Shown here in pieces: positions 7,580 to 16,042 of a stretch of DNA of 64,000 nucleotides; the first letter of the stretch is position 1; the number at the start of each line of letters is the position of its first letter. The DNA comes from Anderseniella sp039978075 (GTDB lineage Bacteria; Pseudomonadota; Alphaproteobacteria; Rhizobiales; Aestuariivirgaceae), in contig JBDWCA010000002.1 of the NCBI GenBank assembly GCA_039978075.1, forward strand, positions 1,116,001-1,180,000, in the 5' to 3' direction. The position numbers and the translations under genes were made by a program. A model generated the notes under the pieces. The model did no database searches. It was not told the DNA's origin and worked only from the letters and a program-made list of their open reading frames with translations.

Positions 7580-10234
7580 TTAAGGCTTTTGGGACTCCAG
7601 CATTCTTGTCACCATTTCAAGTGTATCGGCTGACAGGTTTTGCCTGTCGCGGATGATGCCTAGTGCGGCGCGGGCTTTGTCCTGCCGGATCTGATCCATC
7701 AACTGATAGGACCGGAATGCAGACACCATGCGAGCCGCCACTTGCGGATTGCGTTCATCCAGCGCCATGACAACTTCGGCCACGACATCATAGCCGTCGC
7801 CTGAGGCATCGTTGAAACCGGTCTGGTTCATGCCTGCAAATGTGCCGATCAGCGCCCGGACACGGTTGGGCCTGGTGATGCTGAAGTCTCCATGCTTCAT
7901 CAGCCGGCGTATATGGCCGGCAGCATTTGCGCCAGTACGCATGCCGTGCAGGGAAAACCACTTGTCGACAATCAGATGGTCGTTGGCGAACCTCTCATGA
8001 AAGCTGTCGAGCGCCTGATCGCGCTCCGCCACATCCAGAGCGGCGAGTACATTCAGCGGTCCCATCATGTCGGACATGTGCCGGGCGGTTTTGAAAAGGT
8101 TCAGTGCCCTGGCGGCGGTCTCGTTCCGTTGTGCGGCGGCCAGCAGGGAAAGTGCCGCATAGGCCAGAGCCCGCTGTCCGGCAGCTTCCGCACTTGCCGA
8201 ATAGTCACCGGCAGGCAGGTCATCAACCAGATGGTCAAGCTGATCCGCCAACCTGGTACCCACTGTCTTGCGGACCTGATCCCGCGCCGCCTGTATCAGG
8301 TCCGGATTGACATTGCGGCCCAGCATATTGGCAATGTCTGCCTCACCTGGCAGCGCCAGCATCTGGGCCTTGAAGGCCGGCTCCAAATCTTGCGCGGCCA
8401 AAACGCCGGCCAGTGCATCGCCATAGTCATCGATCACCTCAGGTTCGTCGCCGTCCCTGATTGCCTGCATGGCGGACATGATAATCGAGCGTGACAGGGT
8501 CTGGCCGGCCTCCCAGCGATTGAACGCATCATGGTCGTTTGCCATCACGAAAAGCAATTCGTCGTCGCGTTGCCCGGTTTTCAGGTTGATCGGGGCTGAA
8601 AACCCTCGGTTGATTGACAGTACCGGGCGATCTGCAATGCCGGTAAAAGTCCAGCTCTGTTTGGCCGACCGTAATTCCAGGATGCCGCTGTCGATATGTT
8701 TGCCGTCATCCAGGACCAGTGCCATATCAGTGCCATCCGGCCCGATCAGACCGGTTGCAAGGGGGATGTGCATGTCCGGTTTTTCGGACTGGCCTGGTGT
8801 CGGAGAAAGGGACTGGGTGACGGCAAGCGTAGCGGTCCCGGCTGCCTGGTCCCAGTCGAGGCGGGCATTCACGGATGGTGTGCCGGCATGATTGTACCAG
8901 TTGAAAAACTGCTTCAGGTCGCGGCCTGACGCATCTTCCATGCAGGTGACGAAATCTTCCACTGTGGCTGCGTCTCCATCATGCCGTTCAAAGTATATAT
9001 CCAGCGCTTTCGCGAACTTTTCCGGACCTAAGAGCGTCTTGAACATACGCACCACTTCAGCGCCTTTTTCATACACGGTGGCAGTGTAGAAATTGTTGAT
9101 CTCGATATAGGACTGGGGTCTGACCGGGTGCGCCAGCGGCCCGGCGTCCTCAGGAAACTGATGTGATCTCAGCGTGCGCACATCCTGGATGCGCTTGACC
9201 GCGCGTGAGCGCATGTCAGAGGTGAATTCCTGGTCGCGGAATACCGTCAGGCCTTCCTTGAGGCACAACTGGAACCAGTCGCGGCAGGTAATCCGGTTGC
9301 CGGTCCAGTTGTGAAAGTATTCGTGCGCGATGATCGCTTCGATGTTGACATAGTCCTGATCGGTGGCGGTGTCGGCGCGCGCCAGAATGTACTTGTCATT
9401 GAAAACGTTGAGGCCCTTGTTCTCCATTGCGCCCATATTGAAGTCCGATACGGCGACGATCATGAAAATATCCAGGTCATATTCCCGGCCAAACGCGGTC
9501 TCGTCCCATGCCATCGACGCCTTCAGGCTTTCCATTGCCCAGTCACAGCGGTCCTGTTTGCCCTGTTCAACATAGATGCGCAGTTCCACCTTGCGGCCCG
9601 ACATGGTGGAGAAATGATCGGTGACGCAAGCCAGATCACCTGCAACCAGGGCAAACAGGTAGGCAGGCTTCGGCCATGGGTCCTGCCAGACCGCAAAGTG
9701 GCGCCCGTCGGCCAGTTCACCGGTTTCAACCGGATTGCCATTGGCCAGCAACACCGGAACACTGTCCCGGTCGGCTTCAATGCGAACCCGGTAGGTTGCC
9801 AGCACATCCGGCCGGTCCAGGAAGTAGGTGATGCGGCGAAAACCTTCAGCCTCGCATTGGGTGCAGTAAACCTCGTTGGAACGGTACAGGCCCGACAGGG
9901 CCGTGTTTGCATCCGGGTTGCATTGCGTTTCGATGGTCAGCTCGAAGGGGCCTTCGGGAACGTCATCGATGACCAGCTGGTCGGCGGAGACTGTGAAGCG
10001 GTTGGCGCCAATTGCCTCTCCATTGATGGCAACGGACTTGAGCTCCAGTGCTTCTCCGTCCAGACGCAAGGGTGCCCTGACGGTCTTCGAGGCCGGATTG
10101 GGCCGCATCTTCAGGACCGAGACAACCCTCGTTGCTGCCGGTTCAAGGGCGACGTCAAGCGACACATGGTCAATCAGATAGTCTGACGGCTTGTAATCTT
10201 TCAGGCGAATGGTCGGTGGAGTTTCGGTGCGCAT
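7580..10234 (-). CDS. pepN: Aminopeptidase N (M1 metallopeptidase)
   Basis: This is an 884-residue, cytosolic zinc aminopeptidase that removes N-terminal residues from peptides during protein turnover. The M1 hallmarks are intact: the GAMEN exopeptidase motif at residues 268-272, and HEYFH at 304-308 with the third zinc ligand Glu327 in LKEGLT. The length and the ordered four-domain layout (N-terminal beta domain, catalytic domain, Ig-like domain near 445-545, C-terminal helical superhelix) match E. coli PepN (870 residues). There is no signal peptide. The gene sits 18 bp downstream of the DadA-like oxidase gene on the same strand, so the two may be cotranscribed. Confidence 0.97.
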   Translation of the reverse strand: MRTETPPTIRLKDYKPSDYLIDHVSLDVALEPAATRVVSVLKMRPNPASKTVRAPLRLDGEALELKSVAINGEAIGANRFTVSADQLVIDDVPEGPFELTIETQCNPDANTALSGLYRSNEVYCTQCEAEGFRRITYFLDRPDVLATYRVRIEADRDSVPVLLANGNPVETGELADGRHFAVWQDPWPKPAYLFALVAGDLACVTDHFSTMSGRKVELRIYVEQGKQDRCDWAMESLKASMAWDETAFGREYDLDIFMIVAVSDFNMGAMENKGLNVFNDKYILARADTATDQDYVNIEAIIAHEYFHNWTGNRITCRDWFQLCLKEGLTVFRDQEFTSDMRSRAVKRIQDVRTLRSHQFPEDAGPLAHPVRPQSYIEINNFYTATVYEKGAEVVRMFKTLLGPEKFAKALDIYFERHDGDAATVEDFVTCMEDASGRDLKQFFNWYNHAGTPSVNARLDWDQAAGTATLAVTQSLSPTPGQSEKPDMHIPLATGLIGPDGTDMALVLDDGKHIDSGILELRSAKQSWTFTGIADRPVLSINRGFSAPINLKTGQRDDELLFVMANDHDAFNRWEAGQTLSRSIIMSAMQAIRDGDEPEVIDDYGDALAGVLAAQDLEPAFKAQMLALPGEADIANMLGRNVNPDLIQAARDQVRKTVGTRLADQLDHLVDDLPAGDYSASAEAAGQRALAYAALSLLAAAQRNETAARALNLFKTARHMSDMMGPLNVLAALDVAERDQALDSFHERFANDHLIVDKWFSLHGMRTGANAAGHIRRLMKHGDFSITRPNRVRALIGTFAGMNQTGFNDASGDGYDVVAEVVMALDERNPQVAARMVSAFRSYQLMDQIRQDKARAALGIIRDRQNLSADTLEMVTRMLESQKP

Positions 10235-10252
10235 CTTGAATCCTGGGCCTGG

Positions 10253-11521
10253 TTACATGGGCCGGTTGATATGAAAGGGTGCGGGATCGGTATTGCTGGT
10301 ACGTGCGGTCATCATGTCGGCGATCATCCGGCCGGTCGTTGGCCCCCAGCTCAACCCCATGTGGCCATGGCCGAAGCCGTACCACACATTGATCAGCTTT
10401 GGAGACGGTGAAATCACCGGCAGGGAATCCGGTGTACTCGGTCTGCGGCCCATCCATTTCGTTTCGGTACCGTTTATATCTCGTAATTTAGGGAATACCC
10501 GCTTGCCGTAGACATGCATCTGATCAGCCCGGCGCCAGTCTTCCGGCGCATCGTTTGCGGCGATTTCATCGGAACCGGCGATCTTGATGCCGTCATGGTG
10601 CGGTGTCACGGCACCGGGCTGGGCGGCATGGGTGACTGCCCGGCCAAGTCTGACGCCTGGATCTTTCATGATCACATGATAACCGCGTTCTGCCTGCAGC
10701 AACACTTTCGAGCCCAGCATGCGGGCAAGTTCATGTGACCAGGCGCCGGCGCAGACGCACAGGTTCTGCACTGTCTGTTCTCCGGAATTCATCAAATGCA
10801 GGCGGGTGGCCCGGGTTCCGTCCTGGTCGATGCTGATGACTTCGTCCTGCACGATGTTGCCGCCGTCGCGAACCACCTGTCCGGCCAGTTTCTGCACCAT
10901 CTCGAACGGATCAACAATCCGGTGCCAGCCATCCCAGAACACGGCCCTGTAGATATCCGGTGTGAGATCCGGCTCAATCTCACGGGCCTCATCGCCACTG
11001 AGTTGTTTGCCGTCATAACCGTAATTTGCCCGCATGGCCCGCCAGCCGGCATCGCCATCATACTGTTTCCGGGTACTGTACAGATGTAGTCCGTCCTCCA
11101 TTGCCAGCAGGGCAGAGGCGCCGGCGTGGGCAAGGATGGCACGATGGTCCTGCAACGCCCGCATGCCCAGTTGCGCGCGTGCATCAGTTATCTTTTTCAC
11201 CCGGTCAGGCAATGCGTTGCGGCCAACAGCCAGCAGCCATGGCAGTGCAGCAGGCAAATGGCGCCAGTGCACTGTCACCGGGCCCTTCGGATCCAGCAGC
11301 CAGCCCGGTACTTTCAACAACATGCCGGCATGAATCGGCGGCACGACGTTGGAGACCACAACACCGCCGGCATTGCCGAAAGACGCACCTTCTCCGGGCG
11401 GGACCTTGTCGATTACCGTAACTGCATATCCTTCGCGCTGAAGGAACACGGCAGTCGACATTCCGATAATGCCGGCACCAATGATGGTGACCTGGGGCGG
11501 GGGTGTTTTCAGCTTCGTCAC
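10253..11521 (-). CDS. FAD-dependent D-amino-acid dehydrogenase-like oxidoreductase (DAO family)
   Basis: This is a flavoprotein of the DadA/DAO fold that oxidises an amino acid or other amine at the membrane face, giving an imino acid. The N-terminal dinucleotide site is VTIIGAGIIGMSTAVFLQ with the adenine-ribose acid in TVIDK, followed by GASFGNAGGV as in DadA. The C-terminal substrate lobe ends in WYGFGHGHMGLSWGPTTGRM. I start it at the GTG at 11521 (422 residues, normal for DadA); an upstream in-frame ATG at 11611 would add 30 non-family residues and overlap the divergent ridA start. The divergent RidA is a logical partner because RidA hydrolyses the reactive imines such enzymes make. The substrate is not determinable. 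Confidence 0.88.
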   Translation of the reverse strand: MTKLKTPPPQVTIIGAGIIGMSTAVFLQREGYAVTVIDKVPPGEGASFGNAGGVVVSNVVPPIHAGMLLKVPGWLLDPKGPVTVHWRHLPAALPWLLAVGRNALPDRVKKITDARAQLGMRALQDHRAILAHAGASALLAMEDGLHLYSTRKQYDGDAGWRAMRANYGYDGKQLSGDEAREIEPDLTPDIYRAVFWDGWHRIVDPFEMVQKLAGQVVRDGGNIVQDEVISIDQDGTRATRLHLMNSGEQTVQNLCVCAGAWSHELARMLGSKVLLQAERGYHVIMKDPGVRLGRAVTHAAQPGAVTPHHDGIKIAGSDEIAANDAPEDWRRADQMHVYGKRVFPKLRDINGTETKWMGRRPSTPDSLPVISPSPKLINVWYGFGHGHMGLSWGPTTGRMIADMMTARTSNTDPAPFHINRPM

Positions 11522-11550
11522 AGTATTCTTTCTGCTTCGGTAAAACCTGC

Positions 11551-11594
11551 TTGTGGAACGTGCAGATTGTGGAATTAATACACGGAAAGTGGAA
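11551..11594. promoter_or_regulatory. Triple TGTGGAA-type direct repeat in the dadA-like/ridA divergent promoter
   Basis: TTGTGGAA occurs at 11551-11558 and 11567-11574, and the variant AAGTGGAA at 11587-11594, all inside the 89-bp gap between the divergent starts. Spacings are 16 and 20 bp. They could be half-sites for a regulator of both genes; no regulator gene is adjacent. Confidence 0.3.
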
Positions 11595-11610
11595 CCAGGA
11601 GAACCAGCCA

Positions 11611-12027
11611 ATGCCCGTGCACCAGCGCATCAGACCTTTCAACACCAAGGATACGTATCCTGAACAGAATTTGTCCAACGATCTGTCGCAGGGCGTGGTG
11701 GCCCGCGGCACCACGGTGTTCCTGCGCGGCCAGGTGGCGCAAGACCTGGACAGCCGCGAGAGCCTGCATGCCGGAGATGCCGGCCAGCAGACGGCAAAGG
11801 CCATGGAAAACATCAAGATGCTGCTGGAAGAGGCCGGTTCCGAGCTCGCTCACATCTGCCGAATTGTCGTTTATGTGACAGACATCCGGTATCGCGAGGC
11901 CGTATATCAGGAAATGGGCAAGTGGCTGGCGGGGGTGTTTCCCTGTTCCACCGGCATTGTTGTGCCGGCTCTGGCCAGGCCTGAATGGGTAGTTGAAATC
12001 GAGGTGACAGCGGTCATTCCTGAATGA
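11611..12027 (+). CDS. RidA/YjgF family enamine/imine deaminase
   Basis: This is a 138-residue RidA-superfamily protein (trimeric chorismate-mutase-like fold) expected to hydrolyse 2-aminoacrylate-like enamines or imines to keto acids. Family features include FLRGQVAQD, the MENIKMLLEEAGSEL helix, the IVVYVTDIRYREAVYQEM strand-helix and the C-terminal RPEWVVEIEVTAV. The equivalent of the catalytic Arg-Glu pair is present as ARPEW...EIE, with Arg spaced as in the RidA family. AGGAGA 10 bp before the ATG fixes the start. It is divergent from the DadA-like oxidase and followed 15 bp later by a Rieske oxygenase gene on the same strand, so a ridA-oxygenase operon is likely. Confidence 0.92.
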   Translation: MPVHQRIRPFNTKDTYPEQNLSNDLSQGVVARGTTVFLRGQVAQDLDSRESLHAGDAGQQTAKAMENIKMLLEEAGSELAHICRIVVYVTDIRYREAVYQEMGKWLAGVFPCSTGIVVPALARPEWVVEIEVTAVIPE

Positions 12028-12042
12028 TAGGAGTATGTGCAA

Positions 12043-13206
12043 ATGGCTCTTGGCGACGCACTGTGGAAATTGCAGGACATAGCATCAAGCCCGCTTGATG
12101 AGGCATACAGCTCTCCGCCGGAGATTTACACCAGCCCGGACATGCTTGAGCTTGAGCAGTGTGAAATCTTCGAACGTGAATGGCACTGCCCGGGCCTGGC
12201 TGCGGATATCCCTGAACCCGGCGATTATGTGACATTTTCCATCGGCGACCAGCCGGTGTTCTGTATTCGCCAGAAGGACGGGATGATCCGGTCGTTCTCC
12301 AATGTGTGCCGTCATCGCATGATGCAGTTGCTGGAAGGCTCCGGCAACACCAGAACTATCGTCTGTCCCTATCACGCCTGGACCTATGGCCACGACGGCT
12401 CGTTGCGCGGCGCATCGCAGATGGAAAAGTCGAAAACCTTCAAAAAGAGGGATTTCTGTCTCCCTGAAATCCGCACCGAGATCTGGAACGGCTGGATTTA
12501 CATCACGCTGAACCGGGACGCGGCACCGGTGGCGGAATTGCTGGCACCGATGAATGACCTGGTCGCGCAGTTCCGCATGGACAGGTATATTCCATGCGAT
12601 ACCCAGGATCATGTCTGGCAGACCAACTGGAAACTGCTGGCCGAGAATTTCATGGAAGGCTATCATCTGCCGGTTGCGCACAAGGCGACCGTTGGCCAGT
12701 GGATCGGACTGGCTGACACAGTGTTTCCGGATGAGGCAAGCCCGCATTTTACCTGGCAGACCTTCACCAAGAGCGAAACTGCAACCTATGGACGCGCGGC
12801 AGACGGCAATAACTATCTCGAAGGCCGCTGGCGCTACACGACCATCATGCCGACTGTGTTTCCGGCCCACATGTACATTCTCGCGCCCGACCATGTCTGG
12901 TATCTGTCACTGCGGCCCAAAGGCGTCGGCGAAGTGCATGTCCGGTTTGGCGTCGCACTGGCTCCGGAACGACTGGATGCATTCCCCAGCAGGAAGGCAG
13001 CCCTGAAAGACCTGGTGTCGTTTTTTGACCACGTCAACGAGGAAGACCGTTTCGTCGTGGAAGGCATTTTCAAGGGCGCCCACGGGGCGCTGGCGAAAGC
13101 CGGCCCGCTGAGCTACCTGGAGCGGGAAATCCACGACTTCCAGAAATACCTGGTGGCCAGGCTGTGTCCGGACAAGGCCGGCGCTGCGAAGGTGGCGGCG
13201 GAGTAA
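12043..13206 (+). CDS. Rieske non-heme iron oxygenase, alpha subunit
   Basis: This is a 387-residue ring-hydroxylating-type oxygenase large subunit. The N-terminal Rieske [2Fe-2S] site is CRHRMM...CPYHAWTY (C-x-H, 16-17 residues, C-x2-H). The C-terminal catalytic domain has the mononuclear iron motif ENFMEGYHLPVAH (two His, with the bridging acid just upstream). GATAGGAG sits ahead of the ATG at 12043. Its sequence style (short arm, NWKLLAENFMEGYH) is close to the quaternary-amine group (CntA carnitine monooxygenase, GbcA), which would fit the amine-oxidising neighbours, but aromatic substrates cannot be excluded. No reductase or ferredoxin gene is adjacent, so electrons must come from a gene elsewhere. 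Confidence 0.9.
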   Translation: MALGDALWKLQDIASSPLDEAYSSPPEIYTSPDMLELEQCEIFEREWHCPGLAADIPEPGDYVTFSIGDQPVFCIRQKDGMIRSFSNVCRHRMMQLLEGSGNTRTIVCPYHAWTYGHDGSLRGASQMEKSKTFKKRDFCLPEIRTEIWNGWIYITLNRDAAPVAELLAPMNDLVAQFRMDRYIPCDTQDHVWQTNWKLLAENFMEGYHLPVAHKATVGQWIGLADTVFPDEASPHFTWQTFTKSETATYGRAADGNNYLEGRWRYTTIMPTVFPAHMYILAPDHVWYLSLRPKGVGEVHVRFGVALAPERLDAFPSRKAALKDLVSFFDHVNEEDRFVVEGIFKGAHGALAKAGPLSYLEREIHDFQKYLVARLCPDKAGAAKVAAE

Positions 13207-13257
13207 ACCACTGGCCGGTTCTTCGCGGCTGCGTGTTTTCGGAGTTTTCGGATGCCG

Positions 13258-14088
13258 TCACACAACAGTTGAATGCCGGTCTGGTTGCTCAATCGTCGTG
13301 CGAAGTTCACTCATCATGCGCGCATTCTCGATCGCGATGACGCTCTGGTCGGCGAACATGCGTGCAAGCTGCACGGTCTTTTCATCAAACGGGCGCAGTT
13401 GCTGGCGGTAAATCGTGAAGGCGCCGATCAGGCGTTTTCCCGCCAGCATCGGAATTGCCGTAAATGATCGTGCCCCGCCCAAGGTTGCTGTCGCATATCG
13501 TAATGGATCGTCCGTTTGAAACAATTCTTCGGCACGAACATCCAGAATGTTCACAACGTCATGATCGGCCTCGACGCGGCCAATCGCCGTTTGCGGGTTG
13601 GGCTGGTAGTCACCCTTTTCGACCCACCACTCGTGAAAGGCCCGGGGAATACCTTTGGTATGTGAGGCACGAAAACCTTTTTGAGCCTTGTACTCCAGGA
13701 GCAGTCCGAATTCGGCATCGCATAACTCCAGTGCGTAGCCCAGCAGCGCTGCAATGACTTCATTGATGCGGCCCTCTGACCCGCTGATGATGCGCAGGAC
13801 CTCACTCAGCGCACGTTCCCGGCTGATTGCCTCTTCCAGGCTCAATGCGAGTTCTGAAATGATTTCAGCCTGCTCGGACTGGCTTTTGCGGTTCGGTGTC
13901 GCGCCGTCCAGCATCTTGTGCAGTTCGAGCTTTGATGACACTTCAAGCTTCCGGTAGATCGCCGCCAGATGTGTGCGAACTGTGGAGGGTGCAATGCAGA
14001 GCCGCTCTGCGATGCGATGGTAGGTGTCCCCGAGCGCATAGGCTCGGGCAATTTCAAGTTCCCTGGGACTCAGGCGATCTTCGTACAA
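13258..14088 (-). CDS. LuxR-type HTH regulator with C-terminal GAF domain
   Basis: This is a 276-residue protein with an unusual order: the LuxR/FixJ-type DNA-binding domain is at the N-terminus (LSPRELEIARAYALGDTYHRI to the KLEVSSKLEL helix, residues 6-60), followed by a short coiled coil (75-105) and one GAF domain (about 105-260, ending MFADQSVIAIENARMM). The last stretch (MSELRTTIEQPDRHSTVV) looks like the beginning of the linker that in multi-GAF histidine kinases leads to further domains, so it may be a shortened relative. GAF domains bind small ligands or cyclic nucleotides. It lies opposite the Rieske gene (convergent) and divergent from the SnoaL-like gene, which it may control. Confidence 0.85.
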   Translation of the reverse strand: MYEDRLSPRELEIARAYALGDTYHRIAERLCIAPSTVRTHLAAIYRKLEVSSKLELHKMLDGATPNRKSQSEQAEIISELALSLEEAISRERALSEVLRIISGSEGRINEVIAALLGYALELCDAEFGLLLEYKAQKGFRASHTKGIPRAFHEWWVEKGDYQPNPQTAIGRVEADHDVVNILDVRAEELFQTDDPLRYATATLGGARSFTAIPMLAGKRLIGAFTIYRQQLRPFDEKTVQLARMFADQSVIAIENARMMSELRTTIEQPDRHSTVV

Positions 14089-14297
14089 GGCCGGTTCCTT
14101 TCGAAGCAGATTGTCCGGTCAGATCGATCGTGTTGATCGCTGGATCAGGCGTCAATACTGCAAGTGCTGTAGGCCAGCGACCGCAGATGGAACAGAAAAT
14201 ACTGCACATGGCCGATATCCCTGCCTAAATTTAAGGGCGATACTCATGCCCGAGTTCAAGTTGCCAACATACAGACAAACCAGAGGAGGAACGAACA

Positions 14298-14711
14298 GTG
14301 GCTATCTACGAAACTGCAAAGGAATTCTTCGAAGCCTGCGAAACCGGCAAGGGTTGGGATGCCTGCAAGGCATGGTGTGAGGACGGTGCAACTTTCTCCT
14401 GCCAGTCCGACGCGCTGGCGGAGGTGACCAGTCTTGAAGCCTATACTGACTGGATGAAGGGCCTGCTGGGCCCGATCCCCGATGGCAACTATGAGCTTAA
14501 GGCGTTTGCGGTTGATGAGGATCGCGGCACGGTTGTCGCTGCTGCGGTGTTTCACGGCACCCACACCGGCGACGGCGGCCCGGTTCCGCCAACCGGCAAA
14601 ACGGTTGCGGCAGACTATGCTTATGTCATGCAGTTCAAGGGTTCCAGGATCGCTAACATGACTAAAATCTGGAATGCCGACCATTCACTGAACGCGCTCG
14701 GATGGGCTTGA
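14298..14711 (+). CDS. NTF2/SnoaL-like family protein
   Basis: This is a 137-residue single-domain protein of the cone-shaped alpha+beta barrel (NTF2-like) superfamily, seen from the N-terminal helices AKEFFEACETGKGWDACKAW, the WxCxDGATF strand and the C-terminal strands VAADYAYVMQFKGSRIANMTKIWN. Members are small hydrolases, isomerases or ligand binders; no catalytic dyad can be assigned confidently. The GTG start at 14298 is favoured by GAGGAGG 7 bp upstream. An MFS transporter follows after 77 bp on the same strand, suggesting an uptake/catabolism pair. Confidence 0.82.
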   Translation: MAIYETAKEFFEACETGKGWDACKAWCEDGATFSCQSDALAEVTSLEAYTDWMKGLLGPIPDGNYELKAFAVDEDRGTVVAAAVFHGTHTGDGGPVPPTGKTVAADYAYVMQFKGSRIANMTKIWNADHSLNALGWA

Positions 14712-14788
14712 TCGAAACACCAGGGGCGTTCCGGCAGGCATAGCGCGCCCGGATCTCCCGTCTGTCATCAAATACTAATGGACACATA

Positions 14789-15976
14789 ATGGAACAGCAC
14801 GCCTCCAATCGCTGGTTTGTGCTTGCCGTGCTGTTTACGGCGCGTGTGACAATGGCCTTCCAATTCCAGGCAGTCGCGGCCCTGTCCCCGGTCTACATGA
14901 CCGCTTTCGGGGTCGAGTTGTCGGACATCGGCTTCCTGATCGGATTGTACCTGGCGCCTGGTTTGGTCTTCGCATTGCCCGGCGGCGCCATCGGGCACCG
15001 TTTCGGGGATCGGCGAGTGATCGCGTTCGGCATGGTCCTGATGCTGATCGGTGCCGGTATCATGCTCGCCGCACAAAGCTGGGAAGGCCAGATCGTCGGC
15101 CGATTGATCGCGGGCATCGGCGGGGTGTTGCTCAACGTCCTGATGACCAAGGTCGTCACGGATCATTTTGCCGGTCGCGAAATCGCCACGGCGATGGGAG
15201 TTTTCATCAATTCATGGCCGGTTGGTATCGCAGCCGCGCTGTTGATCCTGCCCGTTATGACCAGTGCCGGTGGTTTGACGATGGCACTGGCGGCCATTGT
15301 GGCGGCCACGGCGTGCGGACTGCTGCTGTTTGTTTTCGGCAGCAGGGGAAATGCCGCTGAGGCTCCGGGAGCGACTGCCTCGCAACGCCTGTCTGGTGTT
15401 CGGCTTGTTGCGACGATCATTGCCGGTGGAATCTGGGGGCTGTATAACGGCGCGCTCACAATGGTGTTTGGTTTCGGTCCTGCCATGCTGGTTGAACGCG
15501 GCTGGTCTTTGGCGGCGGCGAGTTCGACAACCAGTGTCACGCTTTGGCTGGTGGCGGTATCGGTGCCATTGGGCGGTTTTCTGGCCGACCGTCTGGGTCA
15601 TCGGGATATTGTGATGCTGGCTGGTTTTCTTGCGTTTGGGGCGTTGCTGCTCATAGCGCCGGTTACCGGCAATGTGTATCTGGTGTTCCTTCTGCTCGGT
15701 TTGTGTGCGGGCTTGCCGGCTGGTCCGATCATGGCATTACCTTCAGTGGTTCTCGAAGCCGGGACGCGCGCGACAGGCATGGGTATCTTCTTTACGCTAT
15801 TCTATGCCGGAGTGGTTTTTGCACCAGTGATTGCCGGTCACCTCGCTGACCAAACCGGCACGGCAAGCACGGCATTTTATCTTGGTACTGCACTGCTGGC
15901 GGTCTGTATCGTAATGCTTTTTGTATTCAGGGTCTTGCTGGTGCAGTCACGAAGACGGGGCGAAACCATCTGTTGA
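14789..15976 (+). CDS. MFS transporter
   Basis: This is a 395-residue inner-membrane protein with about 12 hydrophobic segments and the major-facilitator loop-2/3 signature in GGAIGHRFGDRRVI after TM2, repeated in degenerate form in the second half (LGGFLADRLGHRDIV). The central cytoplasmic loop (GSRGNAAEAPGATASQR) separates two six-helix bundles. It resembles the CynX/NimT-like or small organic anion branch, but no substrate can be named. It is downstream of the NTF2-like gene and upstream, tail to tail, of the binding-protein gene. Confidence 0.9.
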   Translation: MEQHASNRWFVLAVLFTARVTMAFQFQAVAALSPVYMTAFGVELSDIGFLIGLYLAPGLVFALPGGAIGHRFGDRRVIAFGMVLMLIGAGIMLAAQSWEGQIVGRLIAGIGGVLLNVLMTKVVTDHFAGREIATAMGVFINSWPVGIAAALLILPVMTSAGGLTMALAAIVAATACGLLLFVFGSRGNAAEAPGATASQRLSGVRLVATIIAGGIWGLYNGALTMVFGFGPAMLVERGWSLAAASSTTSVTLWLVAVSVPLGGFLADRLGHRDIVMLAGFLAFGALLLIAPVTGNVYLVFLLLGLCAGLPAGPIMALPSVVLEAGTRATGMGIFFTLFYAGVVFAPVIAGHLADQTGTASTAFYLGTALLAVCIVMLFVFRVLLVQSRRRGETIC

Positions 15977-16042
15977 TGGTCCGCCCCGCTTGAGTTTCAG
16001 CAGCAGCACGACAGTGCCGCCGCTATGGTGTGATTAGACTTC

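Noticed and set aside
9311..10186. Plus-strand open frame of 291 codons inside pepN
   Set aside because: Antisense shadow of pepN, which has intact GAMEN and HEXXH motifs.
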